Of a DNA stretch of 64,000 nucleotides, positions 8,980-20,357 are shown piece by piece; within the stretch, counting starts at the first letter, position 1; each line of letters opens with the position of its first letter. Below the pieces are notes generated by a model. The model searched no databases. It was not told the origin of the DNA and was given only the letters and a program-made list of their open reading frames with translations. Origin of the DNA: Acetobacteraceae bacterium (lineage in GTDB: Bacteria; Pseudomonadota; Alphaproteobacteria; Acetobacterales; Acetobacteraceae). The translations under genes were made by a program, and so were the position numbers. The DNA is taken from positions 124,001-188,000 of the forward strand of contig JAIXWG010000065.1 in the NCBI GenBank assembly GCA_027482245.1, written 5' to 3'.

Positions 8980-9977
8980 TGATCCAGCATCGCCTGATTC
9001 GCTACGCGGACCTCATCCCCTGCCGCAACGCCTTCGTGGACAGCCGCACGCCCGGTTCCGACCAGAAGGAGAACTTCACGCTGATCGGGCCTGGCGTCAG
9101 CGAGAACCCGAACCAGCACGTCCATATCCCCGAACCGCACGGCTTCAACATCGGCGGCGCCCGCCAGCCGCCGCGCTGCCTCAACAGCCAGCACAGCCAT
9201 GAGACGGCGGAGGTCTTCGTCGTCCACAAGGGCCGTTGGCGCATGATCTTCGGCGTCAACGCCGATGAGGGCGAGGCGGTGATGGAGGAAGGGGACGTCA
9301 TCTCCATCCCCATCCACATGTTCCGCGGCTTCGAGAATATCGGCGACGAGACCGGCTTCCTCTTCGCCGTGCTCGGCCGCGACAACCCTGGCAAGGTGAC
9401 CTGGAGCCCGCGCGTCTTCGACCTGGCGCAGCAATACGGCCTGGTGCTGCTGGACGGCGGGCGCCTGGTGGACACGACGCTGGGCGAGACGGTGCCCGAA
9501 GCTGCCCGCCTTCAGCGCGCTCCAACGCCGGCGGAAATCGCGGCGCTGGCCACGCCGCCGCTCGACAAGCTGTCGGGCTGTGTCGTGAAGCCGCGGGACT
9601 TCGCGGCCAACCCTGCCTCTCCGCTGGCCCGTGACGGTGTCGAGGAACTCGGCATCATCACGCCGCAGGCGACCGCCGATGGCTTCGCCCCCGGCCCCAT
9701 CGCGAGCTGGTGGCCGCATGGCTTCAACCTGCGCGCGCTCCGCCTCGAATCCGGTGCCGCCGTGCCCAGCCACACCCGCGCGGAGGAGGAGGTGATCTTT
9801 GTCCATCGCGGCGTGCTCCAGGTCACCACACCCGATGGCGAGGTCATCATGGGCCCGGGCGACACCTTCACCACGCCGAAGGGAATGCCACGCGCCTTCC
9901 GCGCCTGCTCCTCCAACGGCGTCGCCGCCTATGTCGTCCGCGGCGGGGATTCGCCCGCGGCGCCGGAGTTCGTCTGA
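8979..9977 (+). CDS. Bicupin protein in importer operon
   Basis: 332 residues with two cupin barrels. The first has HSHETAEVFVVHKGRWRMIFG and EEGDVISIPIHMFRGFEN at about residues 72-125. The second has HTRAEEEVIFVHRGVLQVTT and MGPGDTFTTPKGMPRAF near 265-310. The first barrel retains His/Glu metal-ligand candidates; the second has fewer. Bicupins include gentisate-type dioxygenases, oxalate decarboxylases and quercetinases, and I cannot choose among these. TGATG overlaps on both sides lock it between the ATPase and the MetE-like gene, so it probably acts on the imported compound. Confidence 0.8.
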   Translation: MIQHRLIRYADLIPCRNAFVDSRTPGSDQKENFTLIGPGVSENPNQHVHIPEPHGFNIGGARQPPRCLNSQHSHETAEVFVVHKGRWRMIFGVNADEGEAVMEEGDVISIPIHMFRGFENIGDETGFLFAVLGRDNPGKVTWSPRVFDLAQQYGLVLLDGGRLVDTTLGETVPEAARLQRAPTPAEIAALATPPLDKLSGCVVKPRDFAANPASPLARDGVEELGIITPQATADGFAPGPIASWWPHGFNLRALRLESGAAVPSHTRAEEEVIFVHRGVLQVTTPDGEVIMGPGDTFTTPKGMPRAFRACSSNGVAAYVVRGGDSPAAPEFV

Positions 9978-11104
9978 TGGCACGCATCCTGACAACGCAT
10001 GTCGGCTCCCTTCCCCGCAGCCAGATCGTGGCCGACCTGCTCTTCGCCCGCGAAGGCGGCCAGCCCTTTGACCCCGCCGCCTATGACCAGGCGATGGAGG
10101 AGGCGACGCATGCCGTGCTGGCCAAGCAGGCCGAAATCGGCATCGACCTGCCCTCCGATGGCGAGACGTCCAAGATCTCCTACGCCACCTACATCAAGGA
10201 CAGGCTGACGGGTTTCTCCGGCGACAGCCCGCGCCGCGCGCCCGCGGACCTCCAGGACTTCCCGTCCTTCATGGCGAAGCTCGCCAAGGCGGGCGGCACG
10301 CCGACCTATCGCCGGCCGCGCTGCACCGCGCCGATCACGGTGAAGGACATGGCGCCGCTGGCGCGCGACCTGACCGTCATGAAGGCCGCGATGGACAAGG
10401 CGGGCTACCGCGACGGCTTCATGAACAGCGCCTCCCCCGGCGTCATCGCGCTGTTTCAGCCCTCCGACATCCATCCCGACATCGACAGCTACATGCAGGA
10501 CCTGGCGGAGGGGATGCGCCACGAATACGAGGGCATTGTCGCCGCCGGCCTCACCGTACAGATCGATGCGCCGGACCTCGGCCTCGGCCGCCACATGCTC
10601 TATCCCGAGATGAGCGAGGACGATTTCCTCCGCCGCGCCGCACGGCATGTAGAGATCATCAACCACGCGCTCCGCAACATCGATCCGAAGCGCGTGCGCC
10701 TGCACATCTGCTGGGGCAATTACGAGGGCCCGCACACCCGCGACATCGCGCTGGCCCGAGTTCTGCCGGAGCTGCTGAAGCTCCGCATCGGCGGATTGCT
10801 GTTCGAGGCCTCCAACCCCCGGCACGCGCATGAATGGACGGTGTGGCGAGACGTGGCGCTGCCGCCGGACTGGGTGCTGATCCCCGGCTGCCTCGACAGC
10901 ACCACCAACTTCGTGGAGCACCCGGAGCTGGTGGCGCAGCGGATCGAGACCTTCGCCCGCATCGTCGGCCCGGATCGCGTCATCGCCGGCACGGATTGCG
11001 GCTTTGGCACCTTCGCGGGCTATGGCGCCGTCCACGGCGACATCGCCTGGGCGAAACTCGCGTCCCTGGTCGAGGGCGCGCGGATCGCCAGCGCCCGCCT
11101 GTAG
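9977..11104 (+). CDS. MetE C-terminal-like zinc methyltransferase/alkyltransferase
   Basis: 375 residues, equivalent to only the catalytic half of cobalamin-independent methionine synthase. The start is ILTTHVGSLPRS, the usual N-terminus of the stand-alone family. Zinc-ligand motifs are intact: HICWGNYEGPH (His-x-Cys), the Glu of LLFEASNPRHAHEW and the Cys of GTDCGFGTF. Stand-alone members include archaeal MetE-like enzymes, epoxyalkane:CoM transferase and uncharacterised catabolic demethylases. No N-terminal MetE domain is present. Its place as last gene of an import operon suggests thiol-dependent removal of an alkyl or methyl group from the substrate rather than methionine synthesis. Confidence 0.82.
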   Translation: MARILTTHVGSLPRSQIVADLLFAREGGQPFDPAAYDQAMEEATHAVLAKQAEIGIDLPSDGETSKISYATYIKDRLTGFSGDSPRRAPADLQDFPSFMAKLAKAGGTPTYRRPRCTAPITVKDMAPLARDLTVMKAAMDKAGYRDGFMNSASPGVIALFQPSDIHPDIDSYMQDLAEGMRHEYEGIVAAGLTVQIDAPDLGLGRHMLYPEMSEDDFLRRAARHVEIINHALRNIDPKRVRLHICWGNYEGPHTRDIALARVLPELLKLRIGGLLFEASNPRHAHEWTVWRDVALPPDWVLIPGCLDSTTNFVEHPELVAQRIETFARIVGPDRVIAGTDCGFGTFAGYGAVHGDIAWAKLASLVEGARIASARL

Positions 11105-11815
11105 CTACTCCTCCTCCCCCATCCCCGCCGCGACCTGCAGCCCGGCATCCCCCGGGCAGGCCAGGGCGCGGCGCTGGAGGTGCGCGCTGCGCTGCATCGC
11201 ATAGGGATCCAGCGCATGCGCATCCGCGGCGTCGAGGTCGCGATGCACCTCCGCATAGCCGTGGAAGGACGACCCCGCCTGCCAGCCCAGCACGGCCTCC
11301 GGCCCCAGCGCCTGGGACAGGGCGAGGCCCGTGGCGATGCTCGCCGCGGCATCGCGCAGCGTGGAAGGGCCGAGGATCGGCAGCACCAGGTAGGGGCCGC
11401 TCGGCACCCCCCAGCCGCAGGCGGCATCGGCCAGGCCGAAGGGCCGCGGCGGCAGGCCGCGTTCCGCCGCCACGTCCCGCACCCCGCCATAGCCCAGCAC
11501 GGTGTTGATGCCGAAGCGATGCAGCGCATGCCCGGCGATGCCGAACTCGCCGCCCGCCAGCCCGGCCAGGGCGGTCACGGGCTCGCCCAGGTTGGAAAGC
11601 GCCTTCCCGATCCCCTGCCGCACCTCCTCCGGCACCTGCGCGGCATAGAGGCGCGCGGCCGGGGACAGCACATGGGCGCGCAGCGTGACGTTGAACCCGT
11701 GGGTGTAGCGGTTCACGCGCTCCAGCGGATCACCGCCATGGGCCAGGGCCGGGGAGGCGACCGCCGCCATCGCCAAGCCGGCCAGTGCCGCGCGCAGGAC
11801 CATGCCGTTTCGCAT
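11105..11815 (-). CDS. mlaA: MlaA/VacJ-family protein without lipobox
   Basis: 236 residues from 11815, with GGGAGG 6 bases upstream of the start. The MlaA family core is DPLERVNRYTHGFN, then NLGEPVTALAGLAGG, RFGINTVLGYGGVRDVA, and a GWGVPSGPYLVLPILGPSTLRDA segment. MlaA in the outer membrane removes surface phospholipid and passes it to MlaC/MlaFEDB. Here the signal peptide ends in ASPALAHGG without a lipobox cysteine, so the protein is probably a soluble or peripheral periplasmic form rather than a lipoprotein. Its stop codon abuts the stop of the convergent MetE-like gene. Confidence 0.87.
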   Translation of the reverse strand: MRNGMVLRAALAGLAMAAVASPALAHGGDPLERVNRYTHGFNVTLRAHVLSPAARLYAAQVPEEVRQGIGKALSNLGEPVTALAGLAGGEFGIAGHALHRFGINTVLGYGGVRDVAAERGLPPRPFGLADAACGWGVPSGPYLVLPILGPSTLRDAAASIATGLALSQALGPEAVLGWQAGSSFHGYAEVHRDLDAADAHALDPYAMQRSAHLQRRALACPGDAGLQVAAGMGEEE

Positions 11816-11879
11816 CCGAAGCCTCCCGAACCGGCATCCGGATACCATCACCCGGCGGCGTTGCGCCACCGGAACGCGG

Positions 11880-12974
11880 TCACGTCAGCGCCAAGCCGTC
11901 AGCGGGCGCTGCGGCGATGCGCGGCCCGATATCCTGCCAGGCCATCCTTGCCTGCAGCGCCAGCGCGGCCGGGTAGTAGAGCGTCGCCTCCTCCACCCGC
12001 GGCAGGGCCGGCGCCCGGCCGAGCACCGTCGCGACCGTCAGCTGCGCCACGGCCTGGATGCCGACATCGCCGCGATAGGGCGCGATGAGGTTGCTGCGCA
12101 GGTCGACCCAGGCCGGCGCGGCCCCGGGCTCGGCCTCCGCCCAGAACTCCGCCAGCGCTACCAGCGCCGGCGCCGCCACGCTGCCGGACCAGGCGAGGTG
12201 CAGCGGCACCCGTACCGCGTCGTAGGAACAGCGCGGCGCGGGCCCAGGCGCCAGCATCGGCCGGCCATCACCACGGGACAGCGCCACCCAATCCGCCGGC
12301 AGGCGCCAGCGCCCGAAGCGGGCACGGTCCGTCACCTGACGCCCCATCGATTCCAGCGCCGTCCAGACGGGGCTCGGCGCCAGCGGCGCCAGGGCCCGCA
12401 GGGCGTTGGGCATGAAGTAGCCCGGATTCACCACGACATGGTCGGGCTTGAGGAAGCCCTCCGCCCCCGGCAGCAGCAGCGGGCCATCGGCATGCGCCAG
12501 CACCAGGCGGCGCAGCACGTCCCGCGCCACCTGCGCGGCCAGGCGGCGGTACTCGCCGGAGGACCAGCGGGAGGCAGCCTCGGCCAGCGCCCACCCGCCG
12601 AGCAGGTCGCCATCCGTCGCGTTGTTCAGGTCCGCGACCGGCACGGCCGCCCCGGGCTGGTAGCGCCAGGCCAGCAGCGCATCGTCCGGCCGGCGCAGGG
12701 CCTGGCGGGAGAAGCGGAGCAGCCGGTCGAAGGTCGCTCGGTCATCATACCGGACAGCGAAGAGCATGGCCGCGCCCTGCCCCTCGGAATGCGTCGCACC
12801 GGCATTGCCGTTATCCACCACGCGGCCATCGAGGGTGATGAAGCGGCGGCGGAAATTATCCCACTCCGCCGCATCCGCCGAGGCGGATGCCCTGCGCGGC
12901 TGCGCGCCGGCCACCGCGGCGCCGGCGGCCAGCGCCAGCAGGAAGCGGCGCGTCGGCGCGCCGTGCCGGACCAT
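11880..12974 (-). CDS. Glycoside hydrolase family 8 endoglucanase (BcsZ-like)
   Basis: 364 residues from 12974. A GGGAGG lies 7 bases ahead of this ATG, so it is preferred over 12992. The leader TRRFLLALAAGAAVAGA is a Tat/Sec-like signal. The GH8 catalytic signature is visible: THSEGQGAAMLFAV carries the proton-donor Glu, and NNATDGDLLGGWALAEA carries the conserved Asp. In cellulose-producing bacteria GH8 enzymes trim nascent beta-glucan in the periplasm. No cellulose synthase genes are adjacent. The neighbour on the other strand is a c-di-GMP-type phosphodiesterase. Confidence 0.88.
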   Translation of the reverse strand: MVRHGAPTRRFLLALAAGAAVAGAQPRRASASADAAEWDNFRRRFITLDGRVVDNGNAGATHSEGQGAAMLFAVRYDDRATFDRLLRFSRQALRRPDDALLAWRYQPGAAVPVADLNNATDGDLLGGWALAEAASRWSSGEYRRLAAQVARDVLRRLVLAHADGPLLLPGAEGFLKPDHVVVNPGYFMPNALRALAPLAPSPVWTALESMGRQVTDRARFGRWRLPADWVALSRGDGRPMLAPGPAPRCSYDAVRVPLHLAWSGSVAAPALVALAEFWAEAEPGAAPAWVDLRSNLIAPYRGDVGIQAVAQLTVATVLGRAPALPRVEEATLYYPAALALQARMAWQDIGPRIAAAPADGLALT

Positions 12975-13131
12975 GCTGCGACCTCCCGCCATCGCGCGCT
13001 TCCCCTGCCACCTGCATCGGCATCGTTACGCCGGGGGTACGCGCCGGATCGACGCAGGTTTTGTTCGGATTTGTAGAGCGGCGCGCCCCCGGGGCTTCCC
13101 CGGCCGATCGCCGCCTCTAGCCTTGCAACGC

Positions 13132-13791
13132 ATGGAAGCCCTGCCGTTGCCCGCCGAGCCCAGCGCGCCCGGTTCCCCGATCGCCTCCCTGCTGGACGCC
13201 CACCCGCAGCGGGATGGCGTAGTGGCGCTGCTCCGGCGTTTGCAGCGGCACCACGCGCAGAGCGCGGCGCATTCGACCCGGGTCGGCCAAGTGATGGCAG
13301 CCATGGCCAGGGAGGCGCCGGCCATGCTGGGCGATGCGGCCACCGCCCTGGTCGCGGGCCTGCTGCATGATGTCGGCAAGCTGCACGTGCCTGCTGCCAC
13401 GCTCGATTCACCCGCCGGCCTGGACCATGCCGCACGCGCACTGATCCGTGCCCACCCGGAGGAAGGCGCCGTCATCCTGGCCGAGGCCGGCTTCGGCGCC
13501 ATCTTCATCGACGTCGCCCGCGGGCATCATGAACGCTGGGGCGGCGGCGGCTATCCCGGCGGCAGGCCCGCCACCGCGCAGCCGCCGCTGGCCCGTGCCG
13601 TGGCCGTGGCGGATGCGCTGGTCGCCATGGTGGAGCCCGGCCGCACCTACCGCGCGCCGCTGGCGCGGGAGGCCGCGCTGGCGGAACTCCGCGCCTGCGC
13701 CGGCATCCACTTCGACCCCGAGGCTACCGCCATCCTCCTTGCCGCCGTGACGCGGCGCAGCCCTCCGCTGGAGACCCTGCTGGGCCCCTGA
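13132..13791 (+). CDS. Stand-alone HD-GYP domain phosphodiesterase
   Basis: 219 residues. The HD pair lies in LLHDVGKLHVP (residues 78-87), and the second signature is GHHERWGGGGYPGG (131-144), diagnostic of HD-GYP hydrolases that linearise cyclic di-GMP. An upstream His (AAHSTRVGQ, about residue 47) supplies a further metal ligand. No receiver, PAS or membrane domain is attached, so it is a minimal cytosolic form. The winged-helix response regulator gene downstream, on the same strand, is separated by about 97 bases. Confidence 0.88.
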   Translation: MEALPLPAEPSAPGSPIASLLDAHPQRDGVVALLRRLQRHHAQSAAHSTRVGQVMAAMAREAPAMLGDAATALVAGLLHDVGKLHVPAATLDSPAGLDHAARALIRAHPEEGAVILAEAGFGAIFIDVARGHHERWGGGGYPGGRPATAQPPLARAVAVADALVAMVEPGRTYRAPLAREAALAELRACAGIHFDPEATAILLAAVTRRSPPLETLLGP

Positions 13792-13888
13792 GGCTGCGCC
13801 GGGAAAACCACCCCAGCCGTGTCGACATGATTAATCTTTCGCGGTATGGTTGTGTTCCGCCGCCCGTTGCAACGGAGGTCAGGAGCCC

Positions 13889-14605
<717 letters not shown>

Positions 14606-14608
14606 CGC

Positions 14609-15583
14609 CTATCCCCGGAGGTGGCAGGCCACCCAGTGGCCGTCCCGCGCTTGGCGCAGTTCGGGCACCACGGTCGAGCACGGATCGGACTTCGCAATCG
14701 GGCAGCGCGTGTGGAAGTGGCAGCCGCTGGGCGGGTTGATCGGGTTCGGCACGTCGCCCTGCAGCCGGATGCGCGTGCGCTTCACGGTCGGGTCCGGGAT
14801 CGGCACGGCGGAGAGCAGCGCCTCCGTATAGGGGTGCAGCGGCGTGTCGTAGAGGTCGCGTGACGACGCGATCTCCACCACGCGGCCCAGATACATCACC
14901 GCGACGCGGTCGCTGATGTGCTCGACGACCGAAAGGTCGTGCGCGATGAAGAGGTAGGTGAGGCCGAACTTCTCCTGCAGATCCTCGAGCAGGTTCACCA
15001 CCTGCGCCTGGATCGAGACGTCGAGCGCGCTGACCGGTTCGTCACAGACGACGAGCTTGGGGGAAACGGCGAGCGCGCGGGCGATGCCGATGCGCTGGCG
15101 CTGGCCGCCGGAGAATTCATGCGGGAAGCGGCGCATGTGGTCGGCATTGAGCCCGACCGTCTCCAGCAGCTCGACGACCCGGTCCTCCCGCTCCTGCCGC
15201 GTCTTCGCCAGGCCATGGATGATCAGCGCCTCCGCGATGATGGCGCCGACGGTCATGCGGGGGTTCAGGCTGGCGAAGGGGTCCTGGAAGATGATCTGCA
15301 GGTCGCGCCGCAGCGTGCCGAGCTGGTTGTGGTCCAGCGCCGTGACGTTGCGGCCCTCGAACCAGACCTCGCCGGCGCTGGGCTCGATCAGGCGGAGGAT
15401 CAGCCGGCCGGTGGTGGACTTGCCGCAGCCGGATTCGCCGACGAGGCCGAGCGTCTCACCTGGCGCGAGGTCGAAGGAGACGCCGGAGACGGCATGCACC
15501 TGGCCCACGGTCCGCCGCAGCAGCCCGCCCTTCACGTCGAAGCGCTTCTGCAGGTTGCGGACGGAGAGCAGCGGTTCGGTCAT
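14609..15583 (-). CDS. Peptide ABC transporter ATP-binding protein (DppF/OppF type)
   Basis: 324 residues. Walker A is GESGCGKST, the signature is [15 protein letters not shown], Walker B is [13 protein letters not shown], and the switch His is in FIAHDL. The C-terminal oligopeptide/dipeptide motif with the Cys pattern [15 protein letters not shown] is the Fe-S-type extension of DppD/F subunits. It is the last gene of the minus-strand uptake operon, 10 bases after the DppD-type gene. The paired ATPases power import through the DppB/C-type channel. Confidence 0.95.
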   Translation of the reverse strand: MTEPLLSVRNLQKRFDVKGGLLRRTVGQVHAVSGVSFDLAPGETLGLVGESGCGKSTTGRLILRLIEPSAGEVWFEGRNVTALDHNQLGTLRRDLQIIFQDPFASLNPRMTVGAIIAEALIIHGLAKTRQEREDRVVELLETVGLNADHMRRFPHEFSGGQRQRIGIARALAVSPKLVVCDEPVSALDVSIQAQVVNLLEDLQEKFGLTYLFIAHDLSVVEHISDRVAVMYLGRVVEIASSRDLYDTPLHPYTEALLSAVPIPDPTVKRTRIRLQGDVPNPINPPSGCHFHTRCPIAKSDPCSTVVPELRQARDGHWVACHLRG

Positions 15584-15593
15584 CGCGCGTGCC

Positions 15594-16561
<968 letters not shown>

Positions 16562-16565
<4 letters not shown>

Positions 16566-17491
16566 TGCACGCGCCTCGGGTCCAGCGCGTCGCGCAACCC
16601 GTCGCCGACATAGTTGATGCTGAGCACCGTCAGGAAGATGGCGAGCCCCGGGAACAGCGCCCAGTGCGGCGAGAAGTCGAGATGGTCCTTGGCGTCGAAG
16701 AGCAGCCGCCCCCAGGTCGGGATGTCCGGCGGGAAGCCGAGGCCGAGGAAGGACAGGGTCGATTCCGCGAGGATCGCGGCGGCGACGTCGATGGTGGCGG
16801 CGACGATGACGGGACCCAGCGCATTCGGCAGGATGTGGCGCACGACGAGGCGCGTGCGGGATGCGCCCAGCGCGCGCGCGGCCTCAACGAATTCCTTCTC
16901 CCGCAACGAAAGGAATTGCGCGCGCACCAGGCGGGCGACGGGCATCCAGCGGAAGCCGCCGATGACGGCGACGATCAGGATGAAGACGCCGACCTCCGGC
17001 CCCACCACCTCCTTCAGGCTGTCGCGGAAGAGGTAGATGATCAGCAGCAGCAGCGGCAGCTGCGGCAGCGCCAGGAACAAATCCGTCACCCACATCAGCG
17101 CCGCATCGCCACGCGGGCCGGACATGCCGGCCAGCGCGCCGACCACGACCCCGACGACGACCGCCACCAGCATCGCCGCGAAGCCCACCGCGAGCGAGAT
17201 GCGCCCGCCATAGAGGATGCGTGCCAGCAGATCCTGCCCAAGGTCGTCCGTGCCCAGCGGATGCTCCCAGGACGGCGTCTGCAGGCGGGCCGAGAAGTCG
17301 ATCTCGTCGATCGGCAGCGTCCAGACCAGCGGTCCCAGCAGCACGCCCAGGATCAGCGTCAGCAGGATGACGGCGCTGACCACCGCGAGCTTGTGCTTGC
17401 GGTAGCGGCGCCAGACCTCCTGCCACGGCCCGACCCGCGGGCGCGATGCGGGGACGCTAGCTGTAGCTGATGCGGGGATCGAGCCAGCCAT
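16562..17491 (-). CDS. Peptide ABC transporter permease (DppC/OppC type)
   Basis: 309 residues. A cytosolic N-terminus precedes the first helix (LAVVSAVILLTLILGVLLGPLV). The HPLGTDDLGQDLLARILYGGR motif, diagnostic of OppC/DppC, is followed by the EAA-like loop EFVEAARALGASRTRLVVRHI. About six membrane segments. The 35-base overlap with the upstream permease gene is long for this genome, and a shorter N-terminus may be the true one. Confidence 0.93.
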
Positions 17492-18416
17492 ACAGGATGT
17501 CCGCGAGCAGGTTGAAGAAGATGACCAGGGCGGCGAAGACGAAGGTCACCGCCATGATCACCGGCGTGTCGTTGGCGAGGATGGAGGTGATGAGCAGGCT
17601 GCCGATGCCGGGCACGCGGAAGATCTGCTCCGTCACGATGGCGCCGCCGAACACCGCCGGCATCTGCAGCGCGACCAGCGTGACGACGGGGATCATGGCG
17701 TTGCGCACGACATGCTTCATGGTGACGGTGCCTTCCGTCAGCCCCTTGGACCGCGCCGTCGTCACGTAGTCCAGCCGGATCACGTCCAGCACGGCGGAGC
17801 GCACGAAGCGCGTCCAGGTCGCCCCCTGGAACAGCCCGAGCACCAGGATCGGCATGATGGATTGCCGGAACTGCTCCCACCACCATCGCCAGCCGCTGGC
17901 ATCGATGCCGGTGCGATAGACGAAGGGCAGCCAGTCCAGCGTGATCGAGAAGATCAGGATGAAGACCAGGCCCGTGAAGAAGGTCGGCAGGGAGAAGCCG
18001 ACAAAGGCCAGCGTGTTCGCGACCTGGTCGAAGATCGAATAGGGCCGCGTCGCCGCATAGACGCCGACCGGCAGCGCGATCGCCAGCGCCACGATCTGGG
18101 AAATGCCGATGACGGCGAGCGTCGTCGGCAGGCGCTGCAGGATCAACTGGTCCACCGGGATGCGGCTGACGAAGGAATAGCCCCAGTCGCCCCGCAGCAT
18201 CGCCGTCAGCCAGCTGATGTAGCGAAGGTGGATCGGGTCATCCAGCCCGAGGCTGGCGCGAAGGTTCGCGCGCACCTCGGGCGGGATCGCCGGGTTCGTC
18301 GTCAGCTCCCCGAAGGGATCGCCCGGCGCCAGCGCCAGCACGATGAAGAGGATGACGCTGATCCCGAGCAGGCTCGGGATCGCGATCAGCAGGCGGCGGA
18401 GGAGGTAGTTGGCCAC
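17457..18416 (-). CDS. Peptide ABC transporter permease (DppB/OppB type)
   Basis: 319 residues. The classic OppB/DppB opening MANYLLRRLLIAIPSLLGIS is followed by ALAPGDPFGEL. Membrane segments then lead to the EAA-like loop YVTTARSKGLTEGTVTMKHV and the final FVFAALVIFFNLLADILYGWLDPRI. It lies 7 bases after the stop of receptor 1 and is clearly co-transcribed. With the DppC-type subunit it makes the import channel for whatever the two upstream receptors bind. Confidence 0.94.
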   Translation of the reverse strand: MANYLLRRLLIAIPSLLGISVILFIVLALAPGDPFGELTTNPAIPPEVRANLRASLGLDDPIHLRYISWLTAMLRGDWGYSFVSRIPVDQLILQRLPTTLAVIGISQIVALAIALPVGVYAATRPYSIFDQVANTLAFVGFSLPTFFTGLVFILIFSITLDWLPFVYRTGIDASGWRWWWEQFRQSIMPILVLGLFQGATWTRFVRSAVLDVIRLDYVTTARSKGLTEGTVTMKHVVRNAMIPVVTLVALQMPAVFGGAIVTEQIFRVPGIGSLLITSILANDTPVIMAVTFVFAALVIFFNLLADILYGWLDPRISYS

Positions 18417-18423
18417 GGAAGCC

Positions 18424-20220
18424 TCAGGCTTCCTTGTACCAATCCCCGATCATCCAGTGATAGTTGTCCCAGCCACTGAGGTTGGTCCGCATGGCGTTGA
18501 TCTGGCCGGAGACGTTGGGCCGGCTGAGCAGCGGGATGATGTAGTGGCTGCCGCAGACGATGTCGTTCAGGCGGATCAGCTGCGCGGTGCGCTTGACGGG
18601 ATCCATCTCCCCATCCGCCTCGCGGAAGACGCGGTCGTATTCCTCGTTCCGGTAGCGCAGCACGTTGCGGCCCTGCCAGTTGTTCGACTTCTGCGCCGCT
18701 TCCCAGGAGACGTACTGGTTCATGAAGGTCTGCGGATCGGCCTCCGTCATCGTCGTCGTGTACATCTGCATGTCGGCGTAGAACTTCGGATAGGTATCCG
18801 GGTTCGCGACGTCGGAGGAGAAGAAGACCGTCGCGACCACCGACTTCAGCTCGAGGTCGATGCCCGCGCGCTGCGCCGCCTGCTTGATCAGCGCCTGGGT
18901 GCGCTGGCGTGGTGCGTTGACGGAGGTCTGGTAGACGAAGCGCAGCCGGACATTGCCCTTGGCGCGGATGCCGTCGCGGCCCCTGACCCAGCCCGCTGCG
19001 TCCAGCACCTCATTCGCCTTCTGGATGCTGAATTCGGAGCGCATCGTCTCCGACCGGTAGCGCGGCGGGTTGTTGAGGAAGTTGGGCGTCGCCTTGCCCG
19101 CGCGGCCATAGATGAACTGCTGCAGCGAATTCTTGTCGCAGAGAAAGTTCATGGCCTGGCGTACGGCCGGGTCGGAGAAGGCGGGGTGCGTGGTGCGGAT
19201 CGACGCACGCTCTCCGTCCACTTCCTGGTTGGGATCCGTGACGTTGAGCTGGATGAACTCGATGTTGCCGCTGTCCACGACATTGACCTTGCCGCGGCCA
19301 CCGGCCTCCATGCGGGCCAGCACTTCCTCCTCCACCTGCAGATTCCAAGCGAAGTCGAAATCCGCGGTCTGCAGCACGGCCCGCGCGGCGGAGACGGCGT
19401 CGCCGCCGCCCTTGATCTCGATGGTGTCGAAATACGGGCGGTTCGGCATGTGGTAGTTGGGATTCAGCTCACCGCGCAGCAGGTCACCCGGCGCGAAGCT
19501 GACGAAGCGGTACGGCCCGGTGCCGACGGGGCGCAGATTCGCCGGCGCGTCGCGCGAATTGGCGCCATTGAAGTTCTGGTAGAGGTGCTTCGGGATCAGC
19601 ATGCCGCGGGTCGCGACGAAGGCATCCGCCCAGAAGGGCGTCGGCTTCGGGAACTCCACGCGGACGGTGTGGCTGTCCACCTTGACGACGTTGATGTCCT
19701 TGTAGCTGCCGGAGGTGACCGTCGCCGTCGCCGGGTTCTTCGCGTATTCCCAGTTGAAGACGACGTCATCTGCCGTGAAGGGCGTGCCGTCATGCCAGGT
19801 GACGCCCTGCTTCAGCTTCCACGTGACGGACTTGCCGTCCTCCGCCAGCGTGCCCGCTTCCCGGCTCGGGATCTCGGCGGCCAGGATCGGCACCAGCGTG
19901 CCATCGGCGGCCCAGCCGGCCAACGGTTCGTAGAAGACGCGCGCCGCTTCCTGGTTGGTGCTGCCGTTCGCGAAATGAGGGTTCAGCAGGGTCGCCGCCT
20001 GCCAGTAGAGGATCTTCAGCGGCCCGCCGCCGCCGCGCCGCGTCGGCCGATAGGGCGGCATGGATTGCGCGGCCGCGGGCGCGGCGCCCGTCACGGCCAG
20101 CAGCTGCGTCGCCATCGGCGCCGTCAGGCCGACGGCGGCCACGCGCTTCACGAAGCCTCGTCGCGACAGCGTGCCGCGCTTCACACGGCCGATCAACGCG
20201 CGGAGTTCGTCTTCCGTCAT
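18424..20220 (-). CDS. Family-5 ABC substrate-binding protein 1 (peptide receptor)
   Basis: 598 residues from 20220, with GGGAGAG upstream. A cytosolic-looking stretch precedes a twin-arginine leader (LSRRGFVKRVAAVGL) ending near PAAAQS. Family-5 receptor features: KQGVTWHDGTPFTADDVVFNWE, RPVGTGPYRFVSFAPGD and a C-terminal EYDRVFREADGEMDP stretch. Length and overall sequence are very close to receptor 2 (21612-23408), about two thirds identical by eye. It lies directly upstream of the permeases. Ligands are probably peptides or similar amides, consistent with the M20 hydrolase next door. Confidence 0.94.
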   Translation of the reverse strand: MTEDELRALIGRVKRGTLSRRGFVKRVAAVGLTAPMATQLLAVTGAAPAAAQSMPPYRPTRRGGGGPLKILYWQAATLLNPHFANGSTNQEAARVFYEPLAGWAADGTLVPILAAEIPSREAGTLAEDGKSVTWKLKQGVTWHDGTPFTADDVVFNWEYAKNPATATVTSGSYKDINVVKVDSHTVRVEFPKPTPFWADAFVATRGMLIPKHLYQNFNGANSRDAPANLRPVGTGPYRFVSFAPGDLLRGELNPNYHMPNRPYFDTIEIKGGGDAVSAARAVLQTADFDFAWNLQVEEEVLARMEAGGRGKVNVVDSGNIEFIQLNVTDPNQEVDGERASIRTTHPAFSDPAVRQAMNFLCDKNSLQQFIYGRAGKATPNFLNNPPRYRSETMRSEFSIQKANEVLDAAGWVRGRDGIRAKGNVRLRFVYQTSVNAPRQRTQALIKQAAQRAGIDLELKSVVATVFFSSDVANPDTYPKFYADMQMYTTTMTEADPQTFMNQYVSWEAAQKSNNWQGRNVLRYRNEEYDRVFREADGEMDPVKRTAQLIRLNDIVCGSHYIIPLLSRPNVSGQINAMRTNLSGWDNYHWMIGDWYKEA

Positions 20221-20357
20221 CCCAACTCTCCCGAAGATTGCCTCATCCGGCGCGGCGGCCCGTTGCCCGGACCGTCCACGCCGTACCCCTGTTGCCCGCC
20301 ACGCTACAGGATTGTGGCGGCGCCGCCAGCCATTTTCAGCAAGGTGGTGACGCGCCC

